A DNA stretch of 64,000 nucleotides from Mycobacterium simulans (GCF_900232995.1 NZ_OCVX01000004.1:453373-517372), one strand, 5' to 3'; counted from the first letter of the stretch, positions 23,238 through 32,417 are shown. A program made the numbers and translations. Notes: a model not told the origin generated them from the letters alone.

Positions 23238-24848
23238 GTGTTTGGGCTAGTCGTAATCGTCGCGCTGGTCGCCACCGTGGTCGTGGGCACGATCCTGGGT
23301 CGACGCTATCGCGTGGGTCCGCCGGTCCTGCTCATCTTCTTGGGTGGGCTGCTCGGTCTGATCCCCCGCTTCGGCAGCGTCGAGATCGACGGCGAGATCG
23401 TGCTGCTGCTGTTCCTGCCGGCGATCCTCTATTGGGAGAGCATGAACACCAGCTTTCGCGAGATCCGCTGGAATCTACGCGTCATCGTGTTGTTCAGCGT
23501 TGGCCTGGTGATCGCGACCGCGGTGGCGGTTTCGTGGACGGCGCGAGCGTTCGGCATGGAGTCGCACGCGGCGGCGGTCCTCGGCGCGGTGCTCTCCCCT
23601 ACCGACGCGGCCGCCGTAGCGGGTCTGGCCAAGAAGTTGCCCCGCCGGGCCCTCACCGTGCTGCGCGGCGAGAGCCTGATCAACGACGGCACCGCGCTCG
23701 TGCTGTTCGCCGTGACCGTGTCGGTAGCGGTCGGCGGACATGAGGTCAGCCCCGCCGCCCTCACCGGGCGGTTTGTCTATTCCTATGTCGGTGGAATCGC
23801 GGCCGGGCTGTTGGTCGGCACGCTGGTGACCCTGGTGCGCCGCCGAATTGACGCGCCGCTGGAGGAAGGTGCCCTGAGCCTGCTGACGCCGTTCGCGGCG
23901 TTTTTGCTTGCCGAGACTTTGGAGTGCAGCGGAGTGGTCGCGGTCCTGGTATCGGCACTGGTGCTCACCTATGTCGGGCCGAAAGTAATCCGGGCACGTT
24001 CCCGCCTGGAGGCCTACGCATTCTGGGACATTTCGACGTTCCTGATCAACGGCTCGTTGTGGGTGTTCGTCGGGGTCCAACTCCCGGGCGCGGTGCAGCA
24101 CATCTCAGACGCCGACGGTGGCCTGCGCCGCGCAGCGGTTCTGGCCCTGGCCGTCACCGGCGTCGTCATCGCAACCCGGATCGTCTGGGTCGAGCTCACC
24201 ACCGTGCTCGGTCGAGCCGCGGACAGGGTCCTCAAGAAGCCCACTCGTCATGTCGGATTCCGTCAGCGCTGCGTCACCAGCTGGGCGGGATTCCGAGGAG
24301 CCGTGTCGCTTGCCGCAGCATTAGCGGTGCCGTTGACCACGTCCAGCGGCGCCCCGTTCCCGGACCGCAACCGCATCATCTTCGTGGTTTCCGTGGTAAT
24401 TCTGGTCAGCGTTTTGGTCGAAGGCAGCACGCTGCCAGCCGTCGTTCGATGGGCCCGGATGCCCGAAGACATTGCCCGCGCTGACGAACTGCAACTGGCC
24501 CGAACTCGAAGCGCCGAAGCCGCCCTCGAAATCCTGCCGGAGGTCGCCCGCGAGCTCGATGCCGGTCCGGACGTCCTGAAGCGCCTGACAAAGGAGTACG
24601 AGGAACGCGCCGCGCTCGTCCGCGAAATCGGCGACGACTCGGCGACAAACGATCTGGCCCAACGCAACGATCTGGTCCGACGGGTCCATCTGCGCGTGCT
24701 CGACCACCAGCGCCACGCCGTTACCACGTTGCGAAACCAAAACCTCATCGACGACATCGTGTTGCGCGAGTTGCAGCGCGAGATGGATCTAGAGGAAGTG
24801 CAACTACTCGACCCCGCCGATACCGAGGCATACGAAGGTAGCGGCTAG
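23238..24848 (+). CDS. yjcE: Na+/H+ antiporter YjcE (CPA1 family)
   Basis: 536 residues, close to M. tuberculosis YjcE (Rv2287). Twelve or so hydrophobic helices, starting MFGLVVIVALVATVVVGTILG, with the CPA1 ion-site motifs GAVLSPTDAAAV and RGESLINDGTALV (Asn-Asp). The cytoplasmic C-terminal ~130 residues are charged and helical (ARELDAGPDVLKRL, REIGDD). It exchanges protons for monovalent cations in the plasma membrane. It starts at a GTG. Its stop shares CTAG with the convergent P450 gene. Confidence 0.92.
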   Translation: MFGLVVIVALVATVVVGTILGRRYRVGPPVLLIFLGGLLGLIPRFGSVEIDGEIVLLLFLPAILYWESMNTSFREIRWNLRVIVLFSVGLVIATAVAVSWTARAFGMESHAAAVLGAVLSPTDAAAVAGLAKKLPRRALTVLRGESLINDGTALVLFAVTVSVAVGGHEVSPAALTGRFVYSYVGGIAAGLLVGTLVTLVRRRIDAPLEEGALSLLTPFAAFLLAETLECSGVVAVLVSALVLTYVGPKVIRARSRLEAYAFWDISTFLINGSLWVFVGVQLPGAVQHISDADGGLRRAAVLALAVTGVVIATRIVWVELTTVLGRAADRVLKKPTRHVGFRQRCVTSWAGFRGAVSLAAALAVPLTTSSGAPFPDRNRIIFVVSVVILVSVLVEGSTLPAVVRWARMPEDIARADELQLARTRSAEAALEILPEVARELDAGPDVLKRLTKEYEERAALVREIGDDSATNDLAQRNDLVRRVHLRVLDHQRHAVTTLRNQNLIDDIVLRELQREMDLEEVQLLDPADTEAYEGSG

Positions 24849-26095
24849 TTCGCGCTGCACGGTAGGCGCTTGATCCCATGGAAGAACGACGACCGCAGCC
24901 GATCGGGTGGCCCAGTTACCTTCAGAGCCGGCACATTTCGGTACAACTCCTCGAGCATCACCCGCAACTCCAGACGGGCTAGTTGAGCGCCAAGACAGAA
25001 GTGCACTCCCCCGCCGCCGAATGCGGCGTGATTGGCGTCGGTGCGCGTCACGTCGAACTCGTCGGCACGATCGAACACTTCCTCGTCACGGTTGGCCGAC
25101 AGGTAATGCATCAGCACCCAGTCGCCGGCGGGAATCCGTTGTCCACGGATCTCGACGTCGCTGGTGACGGTGCGCCGGAAATGCATCACCGGCGTTGCCC
25201 AGCGGAGCAGCTCCTCGATGGCGGGCGTGATCGCGTCCGGGCTTTTGGCAAGCAGCGCCTGTTGCTCCGGGTGTTGTGACAGCGCCAAGATGCCGTGGCT
25301 GAGTGTGTTTCGGGTGGTCTCATTGCCCGCGATTGCCAGCAGCAGGAAGAACTCGTTGAGTTGATCGCGGTTGAGCTTTTCGCCGTCAACCTCCGCCGTG
25401 AGCAGTGCCGACAAGATGTCGTCGGTGAGACCGTGCTTGCGCCGGTGGGCCACCAGTTCGCCGCAGTAGGCGAACATTTCAGCGGCCGCCTGTCCAAGCG
25501 CCTGGGGTGTGGGTGCGTAATCGGGGTCTTCGATGCCCAGGCTGCCGATGGCGTTGCTCCACCGGAAAACCTCCATCCGGTCTTCGGCGGGAACCCCGAG
25601 CACGTCGGCGATCACTTGTAGTGACATCTCCGCGGAAATGTCTGCCACGGCGTCGAATTCACCCTTGCCGGTGATGTTGGCGACGATGTCCCGCGCGACT
25701 CGGCGCATCCGCGGCTCCAGGCGCTGCACATTGCGGACGGTGAAGCCCTGGTTGATGAGCTTGCGGAAGTGCACGTGACGCGGCGGGTCGATACCGGGCA
25801 ACATCGCGGAGTTGGGTCCCGCCTCGGCCTTCACCAGGGTGTTCCCGTTGCGGCTGGTGAAGGTTTCGGTGTCGCGGCTGACCAGCCGCACGTCGGCGTG
25901 CCGAGTCAACAACCATGTCCGCGGCAGCCCGCGCAGCTGCACCGGATGCACTGGTGAGTTCAGCCGCAACCGGGTTAGCGCCGCGAACGGGGCGCCTTGG
26001 ACAAAGGTGTCGGGGTTGAGCACCGCCGCGGCGTCACGGTCGGCGGGACTGTCCTGGTTTTCGACGGTTATGGAGCTAAGCATTGGCACGTTCAT
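24845..26095 (-). CDS. Cytochrome P450, CYP124/125-like clan
   Basis: 416 residues with I-helix AIAGNETTRNTLSHG, K-helix EELLR and heme loop FGGGGVHFCLGAQLARLELR (Cys367). The heme-loop and I-helix wording is that of the CYP124/125/142 group, which attack alkyl and sterol side chains, but I cannot assign a subfamily; the substrate is unknown. The start overlaps the TetR stop (ATGA), so it is the second gene of a regulator-P450 operon. It probably receives electrons from a ferredoxin encoded elsewhere. Confidence 0.9.
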   Translation of the reverse strand: MNVPMLSSITVENQDSPADRDAAAVLNPDTFVQGAPFAALTRLRLNSPVHPVQLRGLPRTWLLTRHADVRLVSRDTETFTSRNGNTLVKAEAGPNSAMLPGIDPPRHVHFRKLINQGFTVRNVQRLEPRMRRVARDIVANITGKGEFDAVADISAEMSLQVIADVLGVPAEDRMEVFRWSNAIGSLGIEDPDYAPTPQALGQAAAEMFAYCGELVAHRRKHGLTDDILSALLTAEVDGEKLNRDQLNEFFLLLAIAGNETTRNTLSHGILALSQHPEQQALLAKSPDAITPAIEELLRWATPVMHFRRTVTSDVEIRGQRIPAGDWVLMHYLSANRDEEVFDRADEFDVTRTDANHAAFGGGGVHFCLGAQLARLELRVMLEELYRNVPALKVTGPPDRLRSSFFHGIKRLPCSAN

Positions 26096-26628
26096 GAGGC
26101 CTTGACCCCGGCGATGATCACGTCAAGCCCGGAACGGAAACGCGAGGCGGGCTGGCGTTTGCCTCGGGCCTCCTCCAGGCTGACCGAGCCCAGCAGGTAG
26201 GTGTAGAGCACCGTATGTGCCGTGCTGACAACGGTTTTCGCGAGGCCGGCTTCGGCGAGAAGTGAGCGGCTGAGCCGATCCAGTCGGCGGGCGCGGGCGC
26301 CGTCACCATTGGTCTGCAAGATTCCGGCGACACCGGGAACGCCGAGCATTACCTCGCGTGCGGCACAGTAGAGCTCGGTGAGCCGAATGTCCCACGGACC
26401 CGCCTGGGGTACGGGGATGTCGGCCAGCACGGACTCGGCAAGCAGATCCAGCGCGGCTTGCTTTCCCGCGACGTGGTAGTAGACCGACGGTACGGCCGAG
26501 CCGAGTTCGGCGGCGAGCTCACGCATCGTCACTTGCTGTACGCCGACGCGCCGCGCCAGGCTGTGTAGGGATGCCACCACCTGAGCCCGGTCCAGTTCGC
26601 CGTATGCGCGTCGCGCCGCGGAGGTCAT
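26092..26628 (-). CDS. TetR-family regulator
   Basis: 178 residues. Helix-turn-helix in the N-terminal third: VTMRELAAELGSAVPSVYYHVAGKQAALDLLAE, typical TetR. The C-terminal ligand-binding part is helical and unassigned (TetR_C with LYCAAREVMLGVPG). It is the first gene of the operon with the P450 and is divergent from the EthD-like gene at 26713. The perfect palindrome in the 84-nt spacer is its likely operator, so it may control both directions. Confidence 0.88.
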   Translation of the reverse strand: MTSAARRAYGELDRAQVVASLHSLARRVGVQQVTMRELAAELGSAVPSVYYHVAGKQAALDLLAESVLADIPVPQAGPWDIRLTELYCAAREVMLGVPGVAGILQTNGDGARARRLDRLSRSLLAEAGLAKTVVSTAHTVLYTYLLGSVSLEEARGKRQPASRFRSGLDVIIAGVKAS

Positions 26629-26639
26629 TCGATCTTAGT

Positions 26640-26653
26640 TCGAATTAATTCGA
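26640..26653. promoter_or_regulatory. TetR operator candidate between divergent genes
   Basis: TCGAATTAATTCGA, a perfect 14-bp palindrome, strikingly AT-rich against a GC-rich background, 11 nt upstream of the tetR start and about 60 nt upstream of the gene at 26713. Position and symmetry are those of a TetR dimer site. Confidence 0.65.
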
Positions 26654-26712
26654 GCACTGTTAGAATCTACCGCGATGAGCACGCTGTCGCTAGCCGAGCT
26701 GAATGCCTCGTA

Positions 26713-27426
26713 ATGCGGGTCAAGGCGGGCATATTCAGCCTCACCGCTCCCACGCCGCCCGACGACGACGGTAGTTATCTGCGGTGGCATCTGTTAGATC
26801 ACATGCCGGAGCAATACCAGCTACCGGGCATCGTGCACGGACTGCGATGGATCGCCGATGGCGAATACCTCGATCACCGGCTGGTTTCCGATGGACCGCT
26901 AGTTGGGAATGTCGTCCACTACCTCGTCGGTGAACCCGTGCGTCAGACCTTCGCCGACTTCGTGGCGCTGGGCCGTACGCTTCGCGATCAAGGTCGCTTC
27001 CCGGTCTGGCGGCCATTGCTGCAAATAGCGGGGTTGCAACTGCTGCAATGGTATTCGACGTTGGTGTCCGCCGAAGTAGTGCCATTCCGTCCGCACCGCG
27101 GCGTCCTGCTGATCATCGAGGAGCCCACCGAGGGGCGGCCTGATGGGTGGCTGGAATGGCTACGCACCGAACACTATCCGGCGCTGCTTGCCACCTCTGG
27201 CGTGGCGGGCGTGTGGACCTTCGGTACAACGACCGCGTGGGACCCCGCGCCCCCGGGGTGGCGCACCGAACCGCAGTACATCACCGTCGTCTATCTCGAC
27301 GACGACCCGCTTGCCACTGTCGACGCCCTGGCCCCAATCGTCGAAGGGCGGTGGCGATCGGCATCGGTACGCCCCGTCTTCGCCGGACCGATGCGCACCA
27401 TGATCAGCTGGGAAGCCTGGCCCTAA
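26713..27426 (+). CDS. EthD-like / dimeric alpha-beta barrel protein
   Basis: 237 residues, apparently two tandem ferredoxin-like halves: the first with YLRWHLLDHMPEQYQLPGI, the second with WLEWLRTEHYPALLATSGVAGVW and ITVVYLDDDP. The H-x-x-x-H and helix spacing resemble EthD/DABB proteins that bind small oxygenated ligands or act with oxidases. Divergent from the TetR-P450 operon, so it may help process the same compound. No clear Shine-Dalgarno is seen. I do not recognise a named homologue. Confidence 0.7.
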   Translation: MRVKAGIFSLTAPTPPDDDGSYLRWHLLDHMPEQYQLPGIVHGLRWIADGEYLDHRLVSDGPLVGNVVHYLVGEPVRQTFADFVALGRTLRDQGRFPVWRPLLQIAGLQLLQWYSTLVSAEVVPFRPHRGVLLIIEEPTEGRPDGWLEWLRTEHYPALLATSGVAGVWTFGTTTAWDPAPPGWRTEPQYITVVYLDDDPLATVDALAPIVEGRWRSASVRPVFAGPMRTMISWEAWP

Positions 27427-27429
27427 TAC

Positions 27430-27474
27430 GCAAATCCCCCCACGCCACTAGACGTGGCGCAGGGAGATTTTTGC
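27430..27474. terminator. Bidirectional stem-loop between convergent genes
   Basis: Inner stem CGCCAC (27443-27448) with GTGGCG (27454-27459), extended outward by an imperfect A/T and C/G stem ending in ATTTTTGC on the plus strand. A short U-tract follows on that strand. It lies 3 nt after the EthD-like stop and 7 nt from the end of the MPT63-like gene, so it may serve both. Confidence 0.7.
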
Positions 27475-27481
27475 AACCGGA

Positions 27482-28039
27482 TTAGGTGTGAGCCGGGCCG
27501 GGAAGCCCACCGGGTGCCGGACCTGAGTTCGGTAATTCACCGGGCCCCGCGGTCCCCGGCATGTTCGACGTCCAGATCAGAATGTCTTGCAGTCCGTCGT
27601 TATAGACGACACCGTTGGGTGGCGCGCCCGTCACGTCGAAGTACAGGGTGCCCGTCGACTCGTTGCCTTGAGGGATAGGTGCCGGGTTAAGGCCATTCGG
27701 AGCCCCGGCCCTCTCGATCAGCCTGTATGTCTGACCGTTGGGCCCGCGGGCGCTGAAGTTTTTAACCATCGGGGTGACCATTCCGCCGTCCGACCTGGCG
27801 GTTATGTCTGCCTGGTAGAGCGTTCCCCTAGGGGTATAGCCGGGAATCGCCACGCTGCTGGGCTGCAGGTTGCTCACCGTGTATGCGGTAACCATTGGTC
27901 CGCTGATTAGCTGTTGAGTGGTACCGAATCCCTAGATGTTTGGCGGTATAGCGGATGCAGTTGCTGCCGCGAAAGCGCTTACTGCAGCTATTCCCGCGGC
28001 ACCGATGGCCGTCTTGACGGTGGTGGTTGTGAACTTCAC
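27482..28039 (-). pseudogene. MPT63-like secreted protein interrupted by an in-frame amber codon
   Basis: From a GTG at 28039 (AAGGAG 6 nt upstream) the frame encodes a good signal peptide ending ATASAIPPNI, then TAG (27932-27934), then in the same frame GFGTTQQLISGPMVTAYTVSNLQPS and on to the MPT63/MPB63 core: VAIPGYTPRGTLYQADITA, IPQGNESTGTLYFDVTG and NDGLQDILIW. MPT63 (Rv1926c) is a secreted immunogenic beta-sandwich. Only one base separates this from an intact gene of ~185 residues (CAG to TAG would do it). The tail adds ~20 Pro/Gly-rich residues. Either a recent null allele, a sequencing error, or readthrough. Confidence 0.85.
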
Positions 28040-28108
28040 GATGCGCTCCTTCATTTTCGCCGTAGTCGTTGGCGCGGTTGGCCAGTGTGGGGTCTCAAAC
28101 CGCAATAC

Positions 28109-28123
28109 TTTGGCATTGCCAAA
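28109..28123. promoter_or_regulatory. Inverted repeat upstream of the MPT63-like gene
   Basis: TTTGGC-ATT-GCCAAA, perfect 6-bp arms, 70 nt upstream of the GTG start, in a region otherwise without genes. Plausible regulator site; no known factor assigned. Confidence 0.4.
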
Positions 28124-28314
28124 CGATGGCAACCTCAAACGTGACTGCATTGCGCAATACCGTTGTCCGGCCTCGCTACCTGCGCAAAGCGGGCTAGATC
28201 ATTTTGCGCCGCAACATGGTTCGAACAACGTCTTTAACATTGGTATCATTTGCCACCACTTTCGGAACGGTGACGGCGCCGCAATTGGCCAATTGTCGCG
28301 GCTGACACAACCGA

Positions 28315-28794
28315 TTAATACGACGAAACTTCCCAGGTGCCTTGCGGATACGGCGGGACCTGCCCGGCAAACACGCCATCGGTAAAGCTGCACAGCGTGT
28401 CGGAGACAGTTCCCGCGTTCGCCAACACCTTGGCGTCGCCCCCGGGCACAACGCGCGCAACGACGGCCTGCCAGAAATATCCGATGCCGCCGCGCTCATA
28501 CCATACGAACCAGTCGGTGCCGCGCGAGCCCGCCCGAATCAGGCGCCGGAAAGGCAGGTTTGGGTCGTCGACCGAGTCCGTCTTGTTGAACGGTGCGCCG
28601 CTATCGGCGATGGGCGGGAACAGCTCGAGAAGCTCCTGCGGCAATTGAGACACACTCCGGACTTCCTGAACTGTCGTCGTCAGTGTGCACTTCGTGTTGG
28701 GAACCGCCTCCGCGGACACGGCAGTCACCAGAGCTAACGCGACGCCGAGCGCTAACCCCGTCGTGAAGGTCCGTCCGCCACGATGTCGCGTCAC
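28315..28794 (-). CDS. Secreted protein of unknown function
   Basis: 159 residues from a GTG at 28794. An N-terminal basic segment and hydrophobic core (TTGLALGVALALVTAVSAEA) make a signal peptide, cut near AEA-V. The mature part has Cys in TKCTLTTT and DTLCSFTDG (one possible disulfide), and GTDWFVWYERGGIGYFWQAVV. The frame is open further upstream but that stretch overlaps the divergent sseB promoter. No family recognised; the size and Cys pair fit small secreted mycobacterial proteins. Confidence 0.7.
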   Translation of the reverse strand: MTRHRGGRTFTTGLALGVALALVTAVSAEAVPNTKCTLTTTVQEVRSVSQLPQELLELFPPIADSGAPFNKTDSVDDPNLPFRRLIRAGSRGTDWFVWYERGGIGYFWQAVVARVVPGGDAKVLANAGTVSDTLCSFTDGVFAGQVPPYPQGTWEVSSY

Positions 28795-28835
28795 AATTGA
28801 GAGATTATCGTCGCAGACAACGAGGAGGCGCATCG

Positions 28836-29690
28836 GTGAATGCACGCGATCACGTACTGATCAGCAGCGCAGGACTGGCTGAACTAATCCGGGCTGACAC
28901 CCCGGTAGCCATATTGGATGTGCGATGGCGGCTCGATGAACCTGACGGGCGTCCGGCCTATGACCAGGGCCACATCCCGGGTGCGGTGTATGTGTCACTC
29001 GAGGAGGAGCTCAGCGACCACACGATCGCCGGCCGTGGCCGTCACCCACTGCCTTCGGGGCGCAACCTGGAGTCCGCGGCGCGCCGGTGGGGCGTGCAAC
29101 AGGACGCGCCAGTGGTGGTCTATGACGATTGGAATCGGGCGGCTTCTTCGCGAGCGTGGTGGGTGCTAACCGCGGCCGGGCTCCCGAATGTCCACATTCT
29201 GGACGGCGGTCTGGCCGCGTGGCGGTCTGGCGGCAGGGGCTTGGAGACCGGTCCGGTCACTCCGCGACCGGGGAATGTGACTGTGCCGCACGACGATTTG
29301 TACGCCGGTGCCCGCCCGACCTTAACAGCGGAACAAGCCGGCGCGGGGATCGTGACGCTACTCGATGCGCGCGCACCCGATCGCTTCCGCGGCGACGATG
29401 AGCCTGTCGACGCGGTCGCCGGTCATATCCCCGGAGCGAAGAACCTACCAAGCGGCGCCGTGCTTACCGGCGACGGGACGTTTGTCGGCGAGGACACGCT
29501 TGTGCAGCTGCTGTCCGATCGCGGCATTGATCGCGGCGCTCCGCTGGGCGCGTACTGCGGCTCCGGTGTCACCGCGAGCGTTGTCGTCGCGGCGCTCGCT
29601 GCGCAGGGTTCTGAGGTCGCGCTGTTTCCCGGGTCATGGTCGCAGTGGAGCTCGGATCCAAACCGCCCCGTTGCCCGCGGCCTCGAATAG
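28836..29690 (+). CDS. sseB: Thiosulfate sulfurtransferase (rhodanese) SseB
   Basis: 284 residues from the GTG at 28836 (GAGGAGG upstream), the same length as Rv2291. Two rhodanese domains: the first with AILDVRWRLDEPDG and GHIPGAVYVSLEEELSD, the second with LLDARAPDRFRG and GHIPGAKNLPSG, and the active-site loop YCGSGVTAS with catalytic Cys241. It transfers sulfane sulfur from thiosulfate or mercaptopyruvate to a thiophile in the cytoplasm. Only 41 nt separate its start from that of the divergent secreted protein. Confidence 0.93.
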   Translation: MNARDHVLISSAGLAELIRADTPVAILDVRWRLDEPDGRPAYDQGHIPGAVYVSLEEELSDHTIAGRGRHPLPSGRNLESAARRWGVQQDAPVVVYDDWNRAASSRAWWVLTAAGLPNVHILDGGLAAWRSGGRGLETGPVTPRPGNVTVPHDDLYAGARPTLTAEQAGAGIVTLLDARAPDRFRGDDEPVDAVAGHIPGAKNLPSGAVLTGDGTFVGEDTLVQLLSDRGIDRGAPLGAYCGSGVTASVVVAALAAQGSEVALFPGSWSQWSSDPNRPVARGLE

Positions 29691-29697
29691 CCGCAAG

Positions 29698-30702
29698 TCA
29701 GGGGCCGGCCCAGTTCTGCAGGAATGCCTCCGTGACTAGTGCGGCGTTCTCCGCCGCGATCTGCTTGTAAAAGAAGAACTGGAACGGGAAGTCCGGCAGG
29801 TGCAGTGGGTCACCCGGCCCGTCCGACATGCCGCGGATTCCCAGGAACGGGACGCCATGCGCACTAGCGACCGCCTGCGCCGCGGCCGTCTCCTGGTCCA
29901 CCGCATCGAATGCCGGGTTTTGGCCCGTGTCGATCCTCAAGTTGCTGAGCAGACCTTTGGTCAACCACGGTCCGATCGCCTGGAAAAAGTTGCCGCTGTA
30001 AAAGATTGAGCGATCCGGTACGGTGCAGGGCTGACAGCCAAAGACGTTGCCGCTGTTGGGGACACAGGGGAACGCCTGGCCATTGTTGTTGTCGCGGCTC
30101 ATGCCGTCGCCGCCGACGATAAGCTGCGGCTGGCGGTGCAGATCGAGCAGCACGAACTTGCCGAGGCGGTGGCACAGACACAAGGGATCGCCAAGGCGGT
30201 TGATGCCGCTCAGGCTGACAGCGAGTGTCTGGGCCGTAGCCAGCATCCCGGGATCGACTGCCATCCATGTCGCGCCGTTGTCGAGAGTCCACCGAGCGGG
30301 GACCGCGACATCTCCGATGCTGGTGCGCCCAGCGCCTCCTGCGACTCCCGAAAACACCACGGCGCCAACGGCAATGCCGGACGCACACGTGAAGCGTGCC
30401 AATGCCGTCTCGGTCGCCTGGGTGGCGTTGACCATGCCGATGTAAGTCATCGCCACGATCACCTTCTTGCCGGCGATCGAGCCGAGGTAAAAATGCCGGC
30501 GGTTGGCGATCACGACAGGGTTCGGATCGAGTGTGGTGCGGGCAAGAACGGCGTCAGCTTCGGCCGGAAAGGCGGTCAGGACCAATGTGCGCTGTTCGCA
30601 CGAGCTCATGGTGACAAAGTCCCCGGAATCGGCAACGGCCACGCCGCCTCCCGCCGCGAAAGCCGCGAGCATGATGAGGACAGCCCGGAACCGCTTGAGC
30701 AC
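29698..30702 (-). CDS. Secreted nucleoside-phosphorylase/MTA-nucleosidase-like protein
   Basis: 334 residues. A cleavable signal (hydrophobic to ~23, VAVADSG) precedes a PNP/UDP-phosphorylase fold: LVLTAFPAEADAVL at the start, VAMTYIGMVNA, VVFSGVAGGAG, and DQETAAAQAVASAHGVPFLGIRGMSD, the last carrying the Glu that contacts the ribose in MTA/SAH nucleosidases. A Cys-rich insertion (CLCH, FPCVPNSG, CQPC) is unusual and may form disulfides. Export of such an enzyme is odd and suggests a scavenging role or loss of catalysis. Ends 8 nt from sseB, convergent. Confidence 0.82.
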   Translation of the reverse strand: MLKRFRAVLIMLAAFAAGGGVAVADSGDFVTMSSCEQRTLVLTAFPAEADAVLARTTLDPNPVVIANRRHFYLGSIAGKKVIVAMTYIGMVNATQATETALARFTCASGIAVGAVVFSGVAGGAGRTSIGDVAVPARWTLDNGATWMAVDPGMLATAQTLAVSLSGINRLGDPLCLCHRLGKFVLLDLHRQPQLIVGGDGMSRDNNNGQAFPCVPNSGNVFGCQPCTVPDRSIFYSGNFFQAIGPWLTKGLLSNLRIDTGQNPAFDAVDQETAAAQAVASAHGVPFLGIRGMSDGPGDPLHLPDFPFQFFFYKQIAAENAALVTEAFLQNWAGP

Positions 30703-30945
30703 GATCCCCCTATCTCTGGCGCACTTTCGTCAGTCATGGGATGCCAGAACTCGCTGTCGGATGGGCGTGGCTGAAGCTATTTGGCCATGATTTTCGCGCG
30801 ACACGGCGAGTGCGTGGAGATTCGTTATCGTTCTTTTTGATTAGCGATTTCTTGGCGTTATCTGGTTGCGACTTTGCACCCGTTACAGCCGCTCGATGCC
30901 TAAACTGCACTTCCCTCGGTACCAAACACCTGAAAAGCTTGCACC

Positions 30946-31941
30946 GTGGACATCTTTACTGAATGGCAGAGCGGCGGGACCAAATTGCGCTGGCGGTCGA
31001 CAACCGCCGCCAACGATGGACAAGAAGTCACGGTGTTCAGCCGCCGTTGTGGCACATCGGGAGCACCAGCACTGGTGTTGCTGCACGGCTTCCCGACGTC
31101 GAGCATCGACTACTTCGGCTTGGCGCGTGAACTGAGTTCAGAGTTCGACATCTTTCTGCTGGACTTTCCGGGCTATGGATTGTCGGACAAGCCGCCGGAG
31201 CCGTACGTCTATTCGTTGTACGACGACGCGCGCTTGCTTGTCCACGCCATCACGCAGGTGTGGAAGCTGACCGAATACCGGATGCTGACCCATGATCGCG
31301 GCAGCAGTGTCGGCATGATCGCGCTGGACATGTTGGCCAACGAAGCGGCCCTGCCCGTGGACGTCATCTTGACCAACGCCAACATTTATCTGCCGCTGGC
31401 CAACCTCACCACCTTTCAGACCGCACTGCTCGCACCGACGACGGGACGCGCCACTGCGGCGGCGACGACGCCCGAGCTGCTGGCGGCCGGCCTGGGAATG
31501 AGCACGTTTATGCCGCGGCGGACACTTGAGGACCCGGAGATCGCCGCTTTGGCGAAGTGCTTTGCCCACAACGACGGAATCCGCGTGTTGCCCGATACCA
31601 TTCAGTACCTCAATGAGCGTGCGGCGGGTGAAACCGGTTGGCTAGAAGCGCTTTCCAAGCTTCCGCTCAATGTCACGCTGGTCTGGGGCTTACACGACAG
31701 TGTCGCACCGTTGCGCGTTGCGAACCATGTCTGGCGGGCGCATCTGCGGGACATGTCCGGTCGAAGCCGGTATTGGGTGGTGCCGAGCGCCGATCACTAT
31801 CTTCAGTGCGATGCCCCTGGGCAATTGGCGCAGATCGTTCGCCTCACGGCCACAGGCGAAGACATCTTGCTGCACACGCTCGAGGACCGGTCCGACGGCG
31901 CGGTGCTGGTGGATCAGCTTGAGCGGCCGGCATCATCTTGA
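30946..31941 (+). CDS. Alpha/beta hydrolase, epoxide hydrolase/haloalkane dehalogenase-like
   Basis: 331 residues from a GTG. Oxyanion motif HGFPTS (47-52), strand DIFLLDFPGYGLSDKP, nucleophile elbow HDRGSSVG with Ser121 in the place where dehalogenases and epoxide hydrolases have Asp (HDWGG), and C-terminal LVWGLHDSVAP and SADHYLQ with the acid and His. The Ser nucleophile points to an esterase or C-C hydrolase despite the overall similarity. Position is near where M. tuberculosis has dhmA (Rv2296), but it is not an obvious orthologue. Followed by the DUF1905 gene 17 nt later. Confidence 0.82.
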   Translation: MDIFTEWQSGGTKLRWRSTTAANDGQEVTVFSRRCGTSGAPALVLLHGFPTSSIDYFGLARELSSEFDIFLLDFPGYGLSDKPPEPYVYSLYDDARLLVHAITQVWKLTEYRMLTHDRGSSVGMIALDMLANEAALPVDVILTNANIYLPLANLTTFQTALLAPTTGRATAAATTPELLAAGLGMSTFMPRRTLEDPEIAALAKCFAHNDGIRVLPDTIQYLNERAAGETGWLEALSKLPLNVTLVWGLHDSVAPLRVANHVWRAHLRDMSGRSRYWVVPSADHYLQCDAPGQLAQIVRLTATGEDILLHTLEDRSDGAVLVDQLERPASS

Positions 31942-31958
31942 CTAGTTAACCTGAAGCC

Positions 31959-32267
31959 ATGGTGCAGTATCGCGACCCTGGGCCGATTGCCTTCGATGCT
32001 GTCATCGAACGCCCTGACGGCCCCGGAGCCTACGTAACGTTTCCCTTTGACGCGGTTGACGTTTTCGGTGTTCGGACGCGAGTGCCGGTCAAAGCGCGGT
32101 TCGACGACCGCGTGGACTACACCGGCTCGCTGGCTCCTTACGGCGGTCAGCATCGGCTTGGTGTGCGCAAAGATGTTCAGAAGTCCTTGGGTAAGACCCA
32201 CGGGGACAATGTCTGCGTCGAGGTGGTCCTTGACACCGACCGTGCTGACGTGGCCGGTGGCGACTAG
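31959..32267 (+). CDS. DUF1905-family small protein
   Basis: 102 residues: FDAVIERPDGPGAYVTFPFD, RVPVKARFDDRVDYTGSLAPYGGQHRLGVRKDVQKSLGKTHGDNVCVEVVLD. This is the DUF1905 small beta-barrel, often found alone or fused to a YdeI-like OmdA domain. No C-terminal OmdA part is present. Probably co-transcribed with the upstream hydrolase. The function is unknown. Confidence 0.82.
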   Translation: MVQYRDPGPIAFDAVIERPDGPGAYVTFPFDAVDVFGVRTRVPVKARFDDRVDYTGSLAPYGGQHRLGVRKDVQKSLGKTHGDNVCVEVVLDTDRADVAGGD

Positions 32268-32417
32268 CCAAACAAGGCCGCGCAATGCACCAATCGCGTG
32301 TTCACACGCGCCACATGAGTCTCTGTTCCAGCGGACACGCAATTTGCCCAAGAGCGACATCCCTCCAGGCAGAGGCCAATGTGGCGGATGTGACGAGACG
32401 CGGCGGGCCGTGCCTCC

